Of a stretch of DNA of 64,000 nucleotides, positions 40,587-52,121 are shown one piece after another. The notes under the pieces were generated by a model. That model searched no databases, was not told the origin of the DNA, and worked only from the letters and a program-made list of their open reading frames with translations. Every line of letters begins with the position of its first letter. Within the stretch, counting starts at the first letter, position 1. The position numbers were made by a program, and so were the translations under genes. This DNA comes from Ficedula albicollis (Eukaryota; Chordata; Aves; Passeriformes; Muscicapidae): the NCBI RefSeq assembly GCF_000247815.1, contig NC_021671.1, forward strand, positions 25,189,338-25,253,337, read 5' to 3'.

Positions 40587-41960
40587 AGGAGGATGGGTTC
40601 CAATGGATCAAAAAAACCAGAAGGTAAATAAACTGGTCCCCATGCTCAGTGCTACAATAACCAAAACCACTGAATCAAATTTTGTGTCCTTTGGACTATG
40701 TTCTTATGCATTTGCTATGCTTATAGCTAGCGGTGAAGTTGAGGTTTTAATTTTCTTTTCTACATAAAAATTTAGTGTCCAGTTGTCTGGGAGAAAGTCA
40801 GTTTTCTCTCAGGGCTGTGAGAATAGATGCTATAGTGCATAAGGGTCTAGGTGGAAGGGTCCCAGAGAGGGCTTCAGCGGGGCAGAAGTGAGTACTTGAC
40901 CTGGTTTTCCAGTTTTCTTGACTCTTCACCTAACTCAGCATTAGGATATTCTGTGTTATTAGTCAATGGTGTGGCAGGTGTGACCTGGATTTCTTGGCAG
41001 TAAAAATTTGCGGGACATGATTTTGCCAACTCAGGACTCTTGACTGTAACCCTGTATCAATTTCAACTGCTTTAATTACATTCTGATTACATTTTTGCTT
41101 TACTGTTTCTATTGGCTATAGCAGACTTATAGTTATTAAAATGCTGTGAGCTACTGCCATTGCTCATAACACCCTGTTGTGTTCCACGTTATTGCTTGGC
41201 TGGTTCTCTCACTCTCTGTAGTAAAAATCATGCAGGACTTGGAGATTTCCATGTAAATTAGGTATTTGTATGTGAGTAAAGTTTTTCCTAGGAGATTCAG
41301 GTTGTCAGGTATAGACCCTAATATTTACAAATATTAACACTCCAGTGTGTGAATATAGCTGTGTCAGCGGAAATGTATTATATTTAGTAGATCATTGTTT
41401 TTAATGTAGATCCCCACAGACTATGTATATATTTCTTAGAGGCAGTTATTCTTACTAATAACTAAGTTGGTACTTATTTTCATTTGGATTAAATAGTTTT
41501 ATTTTTAAGATTTAGCAGAATTGATAGGGTTATTTCCCTCTCACAGAGAAACTTCTGATTCCTCTGTACAGAAACTTCTGAACTTACCACTTCAGCATGG
41601 CCTTATCCAAATAAAGTTTATAAATCCCTGGGAGATAAAACTTTACAGTAAGTTTATTCAGCTGGATGTTTCAGTGTAGTACCTAGCACTGCAGTTAAAC
41701 CTTAGGCTGAGATGTCCATGGGTGTTCATTGACAGATGCACTTGACTGCTGGGACAGAATTTATGGTTGCATTGAGCATTCTGAGTATGTTGTAATTTTT
41801 TTCAGTTGCAGCTGGGTGATATAATCCCTTCCTTGTGCACCCAAATAGGTTCTGGAAACCCAGAATAACTCCATATTAGAGTATTTATGGAAAGTACTGT
41901 TGCTGTTGTTTTTCAAATGGCACAAACGTTTCCAAATTCTATACATTCTTCACAGAATGA
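40587..41960. other. Non-coding DNA
   Basis: Nothing recognised. Confidence 0.5.
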
Positions 41961-42622
41961 GCTGGCAGCTCAGAAAACCAATTGTATCCTGGACTGGATA
42001 AAAAGAGGTGACCAGCAGGTTGAGGGAAGTGATTCTCACCCTCTGCTCAGCTCTCAGGAGATTTCACCTGCAGTACTGCATCCAGTTTGGGTGTTCCCAG
42101 TAAAAGACAAACATGAGTTTGTTTGAATGGGTCTAGAGGGAGGCTATAGATAGGATCAGAGGGATGGAACACCTTTTCTTTTGAATGGGTCTAGAGGGAG
42201 GCTACAGATAGGATCAGAGGGATGGAACACCTTTTCTGTGAGGATAGGTATTCAGCCTGGAGAAGAAAACTCTCCAGGGAAACCTTCTAGCAGCCTTCCA
42301 GAACCTAAAAGGGCCTACAAAAAGGAGATTTTCTACCAGGGTCTGGAGTATGAGAGAGGACAAGGGAGAATGGCTTTACACTGCAAGAGGGTTGATTTAG
42401 ATTGGATAGAAAGAAAAACCCTTTACAGTGAGGCTGGTGAGACACTGGAACAGGATGCTCACAGAAGTTGCAGAAGCCTCATCCCTGGACTTGTTTGAAG
42501 TCAGGTTGGATGGTGCTTTGAGCAGTGACTTAACAATACTCCTGCCCATGGAAGTGAGGTTCCACTGGGTGATCTCTGGTGAAGTTCCTTTCTAACCTAA
42601 ACTCTTCCACGATTCTGTGATC
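41961..42622 (+). mobile_element. CR1 LINE 3' fragment with internal duplication
   Basis: Collinear with CR1 from the end of the reverse-transcriptase region: CCAGCAGGTTGAGGGAAGTG, CTCTGCTCAGCTCTCAGGAG, GTACTGCATCCAGTTTGGGT, AGCAGCCTTCCAGAACCTAA and GGTGAGACACTGGAACAGGA. It reaches the 3' tail GTTCCTTTCTAACCTAAACT...GATTCTGTGAT. A 58-bp segment at 42122-42237 is doubled relative to the CR1 arrangement. The reading frame is broken. Confidence 0.93.
42122..42237. repeat. 58-bp tandem duplication inside CR1
   Basis: Abutting copies 42122-42179 and 42180-42237 (TTTGAATGGGTCTAGAGGGA ... ACACCTTTTCT) with one mismatch. CR1 elements carry this segment once, so it was duplicated after insertion or during assembly. 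Confidence 0.97.
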
Positions 42623-43004
42623 CCTGGTCCTGATTATTTTAGCTATGGATAAACCATACAAGTTACTTCTAACCACTGTGAAAGATATTCAGAGTGTAGT
42701 TCAGAAACTGGAACAGCTCAATCAGCCACTATGGAAGTTGCTGGGTGAATCTGGGAGGAAATGCTTCTCCAAGGAAGTGTCAATACCACAACAGGGCAAC
42801 TGCAGAGATCAAGTACCCACTGAGGATATTTATCAATGTGTTGCTCTGCAGGTATGAGAGGGATAAAATTTATTTTCAAGATACTTTGGTGTTGTTTTTG
42901 ATAGTGAAGAACAACATTGTTTTATTCTGTAGAACTTTCTTTTATATATGTGCATTTTTAATTCTCCCACTTTCTTCTGTTTTCTTAGGACATTTAGTTG
43001 TTGT
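42623..43004. other. Non-coding DNA
   Basis: Nothing recognised. Confidence 0.5.
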
Positions 43005-43318
<314 letters not shown>

Positions 43319-45049
43319 TGTGAAAAATCAAAGAATAGGTATTTATAGATGAAGAAGGTGGTGGGCTTTTTGGTTTTGAAGCTGAAATAATGTAGCAGAA
43401 CACAAAAATTATTTCTTTTTCCCAGAAGAGACAAATCAAAATTGATGCCAATTTTCCTCTCTGAAGATTGAGTGAAAAAACACTCAGGAGATTTCTTCCT
43501 CCATCTTCCCTTTCTTCCACCAAAACCAGGCTCTTCATGAACCCCCCCGCCTCTGTCTTGCATCCTGGGAGACCTAGTTTAAATAGGAAATTTTATTTAG
43601 AACTGAATAAAATATAAGATCCTAATCATATTTCCCTCCAGCCTTTCCTTTTACCCTGAGGAGAGTAAGATTGTGCCTTCTTAAAATGAGAGAATTAATA
43701 ACACTCCTCTTTCAGACATGCTGTCAAGAGAGATCTGTTGAGACTTGGAAGTATAGGCTGGCAGGCTGCCCTCTGAGCTCAGGAAGGCATGGCACCATGC
43801 CCAGACTCCTTTTCTCTGGGCTTCAGCTTTTTCACATGGCTGTGCAAAAACCACTCAATACTTTCTCCTAACCTTGCTTCTCCTGCTGAAGACCCATCTG
43901 TCCTACCCAGAGGTTTCTGTTCTGCTCACTTTGACTTACAGTTCACTTCTGCTCCTCGTTGTCAGCTTTCTGCCTGTAGCCAGTGCATCTCAGCTTTCTT
44001 ACTCAGACTGACTTAATTCAGCTCAGCTGTTGGATGGCTTTTCCCACCTTGTAGTACTTTTTGATGAGCCTCAGGTAGGGCATACCTAATCCTCTGAATT
44101 TTGCTGTAATAATGATCTGACTTGCTTTACTAAGAGTTCAACCATTCTGGGGAAAGCTGAATTTTTGGATGATTTGTTAATGCATACTGTATATATACAC
44201 CTTGAATCAGTTGTTTTGGTTTTTTTTTTCAATGGGTTCAATTGCTTGTGAAATGATAGGTTGGAAGAAGTTATAATAACACTGTAAGTGGTGGCCTTTT
44301 AAAAACTGGCTTTTTCTTTTCACTTTAGTAAAAGGAATTAATTTTTCTTGGGATTCTCTTCCTAATGAAGAAAAAGGAATAACTGCCAGCAAGGAAGTGA
44401 CACTAAGGAGGGAGGATACCATGCTGTTGACATTTCAGTGATCCAAAGTGAATAGTCAGTCTACTTAAATGACAGAAGAGAAGACAGAGGTTTTAAATGT
44501 AACTTCAATTTTACTTAAACTTCAGTTGTTATTATTTATTAATAGTATTTATTTAATATTCAAAATGAAACACTGAAAATATTTTATTCTATTGAAATTT
44601 GAAATAGCATTATATCTTTAATCTCTATAGATGGTAATTTAAAAGCTATTATGATATATACTATGTGATATATTAGTATATTAGCTGTGCTCAGTAGTTC
44701 AAAGAGGAAACAGAAAGCTGATGAATGCTGATGAGAGGTCAGTCACAGACTGTTAAGCCTGCATCATCAAGACCTTCCTACCTGATGCTGCCAGTCCTCA
44801 AGTACTTTGTTTCAGTTTTCTGTACTGTGTGGTGTGTCTCGCTAGTTCCAGGCAGGGTACAAAGGCAGGTGACACTGCAGCCAACTCTCCTGACAACATC
44901 ACTGTGTCAGGAATCAAGTTTTCACTTGAATTTGCTTTTCTAGCAAGAGAAACCAAAGCCAAACAGAAGGCAATTCCACTTACACACTACTACAAACGTG
45001 AACTGTCTCATGCATGTCACCCTGGGAGAGTTCTACTAGGATTTTGACA
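43319..45049. other. Non-coding DNA
   Basis: Nothing recognised. A poly-T/C-rich patch lies at 43490-43530, and the stretch from 44521 to 44670 is strongly AT-rich. Confidence 0.5.
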
Positions 45050-45420
45050 GCTGCACTTTTAAAGGTCCTGGAGTCATCATCAACAATTCCCTCATATCAA
45101 CTTTATAGCAGCACCAGTCAAAAAGTTGTTAAAATGTTTGGCATCATCACCAAGGGTGTTGAGAACAAGACAGAGTGCGTCTGCTCCGTGTTTTGCTGTG
45201 CTGCACAACATTAATGTGCCCAAATCTTGGCACTTGTGTGCAGGTCTGGTTTCCACATCCCAGGAAGGGTGGGTAGTAGAGGAAACAGAGAGGCCATTAA
45301 ATTGATGAAGGGGAAGCAGCTGTCTTTAAGGACTAGAGTCACAGACAAAAGATGTGTGAAGTTTAACATCATGGGGCTATTACTGGAGCTATATGGCATT
45401 TGAACTTTGGAGGAGATAGG
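45050..45420 (+). mobile_element. Old, highly diverged CR1/L3-like LINE fragment
   Basis: Recognisable landmarks in order: AGGTCCTGGAGTCATCATCA, GGCATCATCACCAAGGGTGT, TGAGAACAAGACAGAGTGCG, CTTGTGTGCAGGTCTGGTTT, CCACATCCCAGGAAGG and AACAGAGAGGCCATTAAATT. This order fits the 3' part of CR1-clade reverse transcriptase. It is much more decayed than the other CR1 copies, so it is an ancient insertion. Confidence 0.7.
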
Positions 45421-46937
45421 CTTAAAACAGATTAAAAGAATATATTTTCCTTACTATAAGAGCTTGTGAATGCAGATAATGTAACATTATTAAAGAAAAA
45501 AACCAAAGAAACAGAAAAATCAACAAATTAATGGGCAGGAGGTCCACAGATACTAAAAGGAATAGACAGAAGTATTCTCTTGTATTCTTAAACATGTGGT
45601 GGCCAATGCAGGTGATTATTTAGGGAATAAGCTAAAGTGCATGGGAGAAAGGAAGGCAGGAAGCCTAAACAGCTCCTTAGCTGTCAGTGGCAGAGACATT
45701 GTGGTGTGCTAGGTGGTCTGAACATTCTTGATTTTTTTTTTTTTCCATGTTTGCTCACAGTGGTCACAAGGGTTTTATGATAAATTGTTTGGATGAAAAG
45801 AGAAAAGATTTGAAACAAAATACTGCTGAGAAAATAGGGTAAGACATTTTTTTAAACTGTCTAGGAAGATGCCAAGACCAGTTCTAGATGGTTCCTGTGG
45901 TGCTAACCTTTTCCAGTGGTGGAGGAGACAAGTTTTGTAAATTCAGAATTTGAAACTGCCACAGGAGACTGACATTCATTACAGGCATTTGGGAGGTTTT
46001 CACAGGCATCATGATTATTCTGTAAGGGGATCTCAGCCTAAAACCTTTCATTTTAACTCCCACTCCTCACTGATACACAAAAGCAAATAATGAGCAACTG
46101 AGACCACTTTTGGCCAAAATAGCTATTGCCTTTTGTAGTGAAATACCGTCCTTTGATTTATAAGCATAGTATATGCCAGACACTAAAGAAAGCCACCTTA
46201 AATTCACAGGTTGCAGCTTATATACCTGCCTCAGAATATCGATCCTGTTCCTGAGCAAGTTAGACAAAGAAAGATGTTTTTATGTTAACTTCTCAGCAGT
46301 TGTGAGCATGCAGTGTGAGGTGATTCAATTACAGTAGTATAGAAAGGCACCATCAGCCAAAATCAGTGTATGTGCTTCTAGGCTTTCCTTCACAAACTGG
46401 GGATCATCTTTCTTAACCCATGTTTGGGAGCTCCTGTGCAGTAGAAAACACAGAGTACAGTCAAGAGCCTACCTTACCTCCACGGACTTAAAAAGAAGCG
46501 GGTTGTTGAGGCTGCTGATGTTTTCTTTATATCACTAAGGCAATTTCCTTATTACTGCTTCCTTTGTATGTTCTTCACCACACAGCCTAAGTTTTGTTAT
46601 GACATTACTGTTGCATGCAATATCTGCATATTGCATATTTTCCCAATGTGATCATTTGGGTCTGTTGAGGTCTGGGTTTTACTTCTGAGTTTTTATGAAA
46701 GACAATAAATATATTTTGAAAAAACTAACTAAATAGAATTTTACTTGTGGGACACAGAACTGCAGTTCTATCCCTCACAATTTTATTTTGCTCTCTCCTT
46801 TGGGTCATGTTTCAAGATATTAACCATCTACCTGCGTTCCATATATAGTAAAAGAATATGATCTATAGTGTCTACTGAACAGTGAGATTATAACTTTATC
46901 TACCTGTTTAAACCAAGTGCAAACAGAGCTAGTCTTG
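45421..46937. other. Non-coding DNA
   Basis: Nothing recognised. Confidence 0.5.
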
Positions 46938-47071
46938 TTGACACTATTCACTAAGTGCACTGCTGTCTCATTACAGAAAGACTCATAGTGCATAAGGGTC
47001 TCCTTTGACACTATTCACTAAGTGTACTGCTGTCTCATTGCAGAAAGACTCATAGTGCATAAGGGTCTCCT
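46938..47071. repeat. 67-bp tandem duplication
   Basis: Abutting copies 46938-47004 and 47005-47071 (TTGACACTATTCACTAAGTG ... AAGGGTCTCCT) with two substitutions. Confidence 0.97.
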
Positions 47072-48189
47072 TGCTTGTTTCGATGGAGATTTGTATAAAG
47101 GTTTTATTTTCTAACTTTCCTGTCCTTTATTCACCAATAAGTTATTACTGGGTTGCTGTAGACAAACAAAATCCTCATTCCTGCTTTGAAAAGGACAGTT
47201 TTAAAATTCTGCCTCTTTCCATATCTGTGTTGTTTTATGCTTAACTTGCTTAAAATAGAAGGAAATACAAGGCAAAAAGCTTGGATTATGTAGGAAAAAA
47301 CCTGAAAGCATGCTGAGAGATGCAAAGAAAGAACAGACAAGTAAACCAGATTGTCACTTAAGAAAAGGCTACTTTTGAACTTTGAAGTCTCCATGCCAAA
47401 CCATAGGGTGTAGTTAGTACACTGTAGTGGTCTGTGACTGCCATTCTCATTGGAAACAGGGAAAAAGAGAGATGTGTAAAATTAACCAGCTGCTGTTTTT
47501 AGCAGGGACTAAAGAAGTATAACTTATAACTGAGGGGAAAATAAGGTTCATTTCAATATTAGCATGAGTGTTTTTCATCAAAGTCTTCTTAGACTTATTT
47601 TCAGGTATCATTACTATGTATGTGTCCCTGAATTGAAGATGAAAGAGATCCTAGAGTGTCCTGTGTGAAAGCCTGAAACAAGATCAATGTTTATGAGATT
47701 GTGGGGAAAAGGACTTGTCCAAGACTGATGTCATACAGCTTGCAGAGGCATTTTGCTCCTGACTTTACCCCTTCATGCTAAATGAACTTTACCACAAAAC
47801 CAGCTTTCCAAGGTTGGTGTCAAGCTGGTGGCCAGAGGAAGTGCTGGAAGCTGGACAGCCCCAGCTCCAGGTCTTGGTCTCCCCTGCCCTGGTTTGCACA
47901 GGCTGCACACAGATGGCAGCATCCCCACTGGTGCTCCCAGCAGTGGAAGCAGATGGCAGTGGGCAGCTCTGCCTGCTCCCAGCCTGATGGCCCTGCTGCC
48001 CATTTCACTCAAGATCTCTGCCATCATTCCTCTTTTTGCCTTTTACCTGCATCAAATCCATTTCCTCGTTCATCGTGGAGGTGTATTGTATCCTGCAGAA
48101 CAGGAAAACGACTGCATGCACTCCTGCAGTTCATACAATTTGGGACATTGCTTTGCCAGCTACACCAGGCACTGCTCACTGCCCAACTC
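47072..48189. other. Non-coding DNA with a GC-rich patch
   Basis: About 47810-48000 is GC-rich and CpG-poor, and long open frames occur on both strands there. None resembles a known protein; the openness comes from base composition. Confidence 0.45.
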
Positions 48190-48302
48190 CAAGCTGACAA
48201 GCATGTTGGCTAGTTGTTTGCTGAATTCTGTCAAGGTGGTCTAAAACTGCAAGCTGACAAGCATGTAGCCAGTTGTTTGCTGAATTCTGTCAAGGTGGTC
48301 TA
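48190..48302. repeat. 53-54-bp duplication
   Basis: Copies 48190-48243 and 48250-48302 (CAAGCTGACAAGCATGT ... AAGGTGGTCTA) with a 1-bp indel and about two substitutions; 6-bp spacer. Confidence 0.95.
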
Positions 48303-49470
48303 GACCAGTTTTGTAACTCTTTTTCAAAATCTTTATAAAATAGTCTGTTTGACTGCCTTGTATGACAGCAGCAGCCCCTGCAGTTATGTTGATTAAGGGT
48401 ATAATGGCGAAGATCTGGGAAAGAAGCCACCCCTTAAATCTGGGAAAGCAGCAGTGGAAGATGGGGAGGATGCTTGCACAGTCCTATTTCCTGGTAGTTC
48501 CATATTCTCAGCTTTTTTTTTTTTTTGGTAAATAAACATCTTGCCCTGTTCTATCTCAGTATTGGATTTGCATTGTGCTTGGAGTGTATGTACCTTATGT
48601 TTGTGTGGCTGGAGCAATCCAAACTGCATAGACTATAAAAGATGTGCACAAAAACAATTGAAAAACCCACAATATAAACCGAGTGACTTAGGTGTAAGCC
48701 CAGAATATTAAGTAGAAATATTAGCATAAAACTTAAGTGCAAGAGCCTAAACAGGCATGAATAAAGCTTCAATCCTGTGATTATGCCCACATGGTCCTCA
48801 AGGTCTCTCAACTTCTCAGTCAGTAGATGCCAAAAGCTGGAGCTAACTACTGTATGCACAAAAATGATTTGTGGCTCTTGAACTTCTCTGGTTATCTGAA
48901 TCTGGCCAGATGCAAGACTAGATTTAGAGAAACAGTTAGTAGTCTTGGATTTGATATTCTCATGTGGGTCTATTTCATAATGAGTGAGTATTGCATTGAG
49001 TGTATAATTCACGTTAGGTACTTAGTGCATTAGATTTTGGGGGTTTTTTAAATGTATGCTTTAGAAACTGGGTTTCCTAGGCAACTGTGGCCACCTTGTG
49101 GATTCTTCAAAAGAAAATTATGTCTTACATTATAAAAAAGTAGCTATGATAATTTTGATAATTAAAAATATTCTGTTGTGTTGTTAGGCCTGGTTAATGG
49201 CTTTCAGTCAACACTTTTTAATTGTTAGATATTAATTTTTTTAGTCAATGTAAGTAGTTAATTATTTTTAGCAAATGTAAGCAGCAGTACTACTTGTAGG
49301 GTACTTCCTACTACTTCCCTAGTACTGCTACTACTAGGATTGTTAAGTGTATGCTTTCCACTATAAAGTTATCATTTTTCATTAAAAGGTTATTGAAAGT
49401 GGTAAAGTTTAGCAGTGAAGGAGAAGAAAAGAATAATTTCAGTCACGCTGTACGTCTCTCTTGGAGTTGT
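48303..49470. other. Non-coding DNA with a minus-strand open frame next to poly-T
   Basis: A 153-codon minus-strand frame (48551-49012) ends about 20 bp before a run of T at 48516-48530, which is an A run on the minus strand. That would fit a retrocopy tail, but I see no AATAAA signal on the minus strand and recognise no parent gene. Confidence 0.4.
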
Positions 49471-49722
49471 GGTTCTTTAACATCTCACTTCTTAAAGATA
49501 GATTTCTGGGAAAGCACACACTGAAGATGGAGTGAGTTGACCTTGTTTGCCTGCTGGATGTCCATCCAGCTGCGCTCTCCCTTGCCTTTTTCCACAGGTT
49601 CTTTAATATCTCGCTTCTTAAAGATAGATTTCTGGGAAAGCACACACTGAAGATGGAGTGAGTTGACCTTGTTTGCCTGCTGGATGTCCATCCAGCTGCT
49701 CTCTCCCTTGCCTTTTTCCACA
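49471..49722. repeat. 126-bp tandem duplication (in-frame length)
   Basis: Abutting copies 49471-49596 and 49597-49722 (GGTTCTTTAA ... CTTTTTCCACAG) with about three substitutions. As the unit is 42 codons, two overlapping minus-strand frames (49439-49786 and 49485-49928) stay open across it and encode a doubled 42-residue block. I do not recognise the peptide. Confidence 0.97.
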
Positions 49723-49921
49723 GGAAGTGAAGAAAATGAGAGAAATCTAGTTGGTCCAGATAAGAACAGGGATATGTTACCATCATGGATCAAAACAAGC
49801 CGGTAGCATGCCCCACTGATAGCATCTTGCCATGTAAAATCCAGTGAAGGGGGCAGATAAGGCAAAGCGGGATATTGCCTTTCCACCATTAGCCTGCTTG
49901 CCAGCCCTGCTCTGTTGCAAC

Positions 49922-50090
49922 ATTTCATTCTATACTAAAACACCACCAGCGTGTGTGAAGCTGCTTGGCCTGGCTGATGGAGCCTCAAGGGGCTCAGGCT
50001 GTGCATATTTCATTCTATACTAAAACATCACCAGCGTGTGTGAAGCTGCTTGGCCTGTCTGATGGAGCCTCAAGGGGCTCAGGCTGTGCA
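49922..50090. repeat. 84-bp duplication
   Basis: Copies 49922-50005 and 50007-50090 (ATTTCATTCTATACTAAAAC ... CAGGCTGTGCA) with two substitutions. Confidence 0.97.
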
Positions 50091-50287
50091 GCCAGAGCAG
50101 GTTTCTCGTGGTGTGGGAGACTCCCAGGGCTGTCAGACCTCTGGACACCTGCAGTCAAGATAAGTACAAGCCTCAGGGTTTCTGGCACTGGTACAGGTTG
50201 GGTAATGGGGATGTCCAAAGTGCCTCCTCGTGGATAGCTACTCCAGCTTTGGACATCTTCCAGCCACCTACTGGGAAGTCAAGCAAA

Positions 50288-50497
50288 ATTTCATGTCATT
50301 TCTTTGAAGGCTAAATCCAAGGTGGTTCATTAAATCAGATTAGCTTCAGCTGATGGTTTTTTCTGGTATGACTTGTTTTGCCAGAGATCTTCATTTCGTG
50401 TCATTTCTTTGAAGGCTAAATCCAAGGTGGTTCATTAAATCAGATTAGCTTCAGCTGATGGTTTTTTCTGGTATGACTTGTTTTGCCAGAGATCTTC
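50288..50497. repeat. 105-bp duplication
   Basis: Copies about 50288-50392 and 50393-50497 (ATTTC(A/G)TGTCATTTCTTT ... CCAGAGATCTTC) with one substitution. This is the third duplication within 1.05 kb. Confidence 0.97.
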
Positions 50498-52020
50498 TGA
50501 GTGGCTCCACTGCTGACCATAAAAGTTGAGTATTCCTCAAGCTGCTCTGAAGTAGCTGCCAAAATGGAGTAGTGGAGGCAAAAGATAGTTTGAAGTAGTG
50601 GTTTTAAATTATAATAAAGCCTGTTCTGAAGGATACTGGACAAGGTGATAGATATGTCATGTGTGTTACCCCCTTGTGTCATTGCTTCTCTCAAGGTTGC
50701 ACAAAAGCAATGGGCTGTTATCATATGACACTGTAGTAGTGGAGAACTGTGTCTTGGTAAGGCTAGACAGACACAAAGCAACTCAAATAGAATAGTAGGG
50801 ATACACTAGAAAAAGGCATCTAGGCTTAAAAAAAAAAAAAAAGAAGAAAAAATTGCAGCACATTGTAAATTGAAAAAAACCAAACAACCCAACCCCAACA
50901 TTTTTTCTTTATTCATTCCTTTTATGATTATCCTGCAATATGGTGTTTTAAACCATATATATTTTTTGTTTCTTCATTTTACTTCTGTATGTCCTGCTCT
51001 AATTAATGTAGATGCTTATTGTTTTTTAAAACACTTGTGGTCCAGAGGTCTTTCTGTAACTGCAAAATTACATTTTTTTTTAGAAACAAAATAAGTTTTT
51101 TCCTACCTTTCACATATGAGCCTGTCAGTAATAACTGCTACACATTGTATACAACTCCCCAAGAGGGCCATTTTACATATTTTTGGATGCCCAAGATTCT
51201 TCATGTTTGCTGATGTGTTAAGAAGTTCCTAACTGATTAGCTTTAATAGATTTTAATGAATTATTACACTTTATATAGCTTTTTATGGGTTTTGCTTCCT
51301 GAATTCTCTTTGAATAATTTTTTTTCCTTCTACTGACATTAATTTAGTTAACTGATGAAATACAAATCAGGCTTGCATATTTTCCTTGAGTCTTGGTTAC
51401 AAGGAAGAGCTCAAGATGTAATATGATGGCTGAGAGAGCATATCTGTAAGTTGTTTTCACAGTAGAAAGAGAGCTTATGTGTCAAATTTACAATATATAA
51501 ATGACAATATTCCATGGGAATACCCTTTCTTAAGACTTCTTGAATTACAATAAGAGCTTTAATTAAAAAAAAAAAGGCATTTTTGATTTTTTGATGCATT
51601 TGTGCTATATACTAAATTATTTTTTAAAAATGTTGAAAAGTTAACCTTACAATCATGCCTATACCCAGATCCTGCTGAATCAAGCAGATACCATTTACAT
51701 TAGATTGACTGAGTTTGAACCTATGTCATAAAAACATCCCTGTAAGTAGAAAAATCATGAAGGGGATTCTTCTTAATCAGTACTTTCTTTTGATAGATCA
51801 GTGGTGTGAGATGTGAGATGCTTAGCAAATATGCATTTGTTACTCCGTTAACACCAAGAGAGTTTTCTGGTACAATTTGACCTTCAAGAAGGTTTGTTAT
51901 GAGCACAGTGCCAAGCAGCCAGCAGTGTCAGGAGGAGCACTGAGGAACAATGTGAGATCGCAATTGTAAATAATGTTGCAATCTGCTTTGTGAACAATCT
52001 ATCCTTTGTCTGTGTGCCTT
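50498..52020. other. AT-rich non-coding DNA
   Basis: Nothing recognised. An A-rich patch lies at 50827-50852. Confidence 0.5.
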
Positions 52021-52121
52021 TGTTTAATATTGTGGGAGTGTTTTCTGTTGCTTTGTTCGTGGCGTGTCTTTGTTCCCAGTGTTTAATACTGTGGGAGTGT
52101 TTTCTGTTGCTTTGTTCGTGG
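52021..52121. repeat. 42-bp duplication
   Basis: Copies 52021-52062 and 52080-52121 (TGTTTAATA(T/C)TGTGGGAG ... GCTTTGTTCGTGG) with one substitution and a 17-bp spacer. Confidence 0.93.

Noticed and set aside
47773..48244. Overlapping open frames (up to 143 codons) on both strands
   Set aside because: Simultaneous openness in several frames of a GC-rich, CpG-poor patch indicates base composition, and no protein is recognised.
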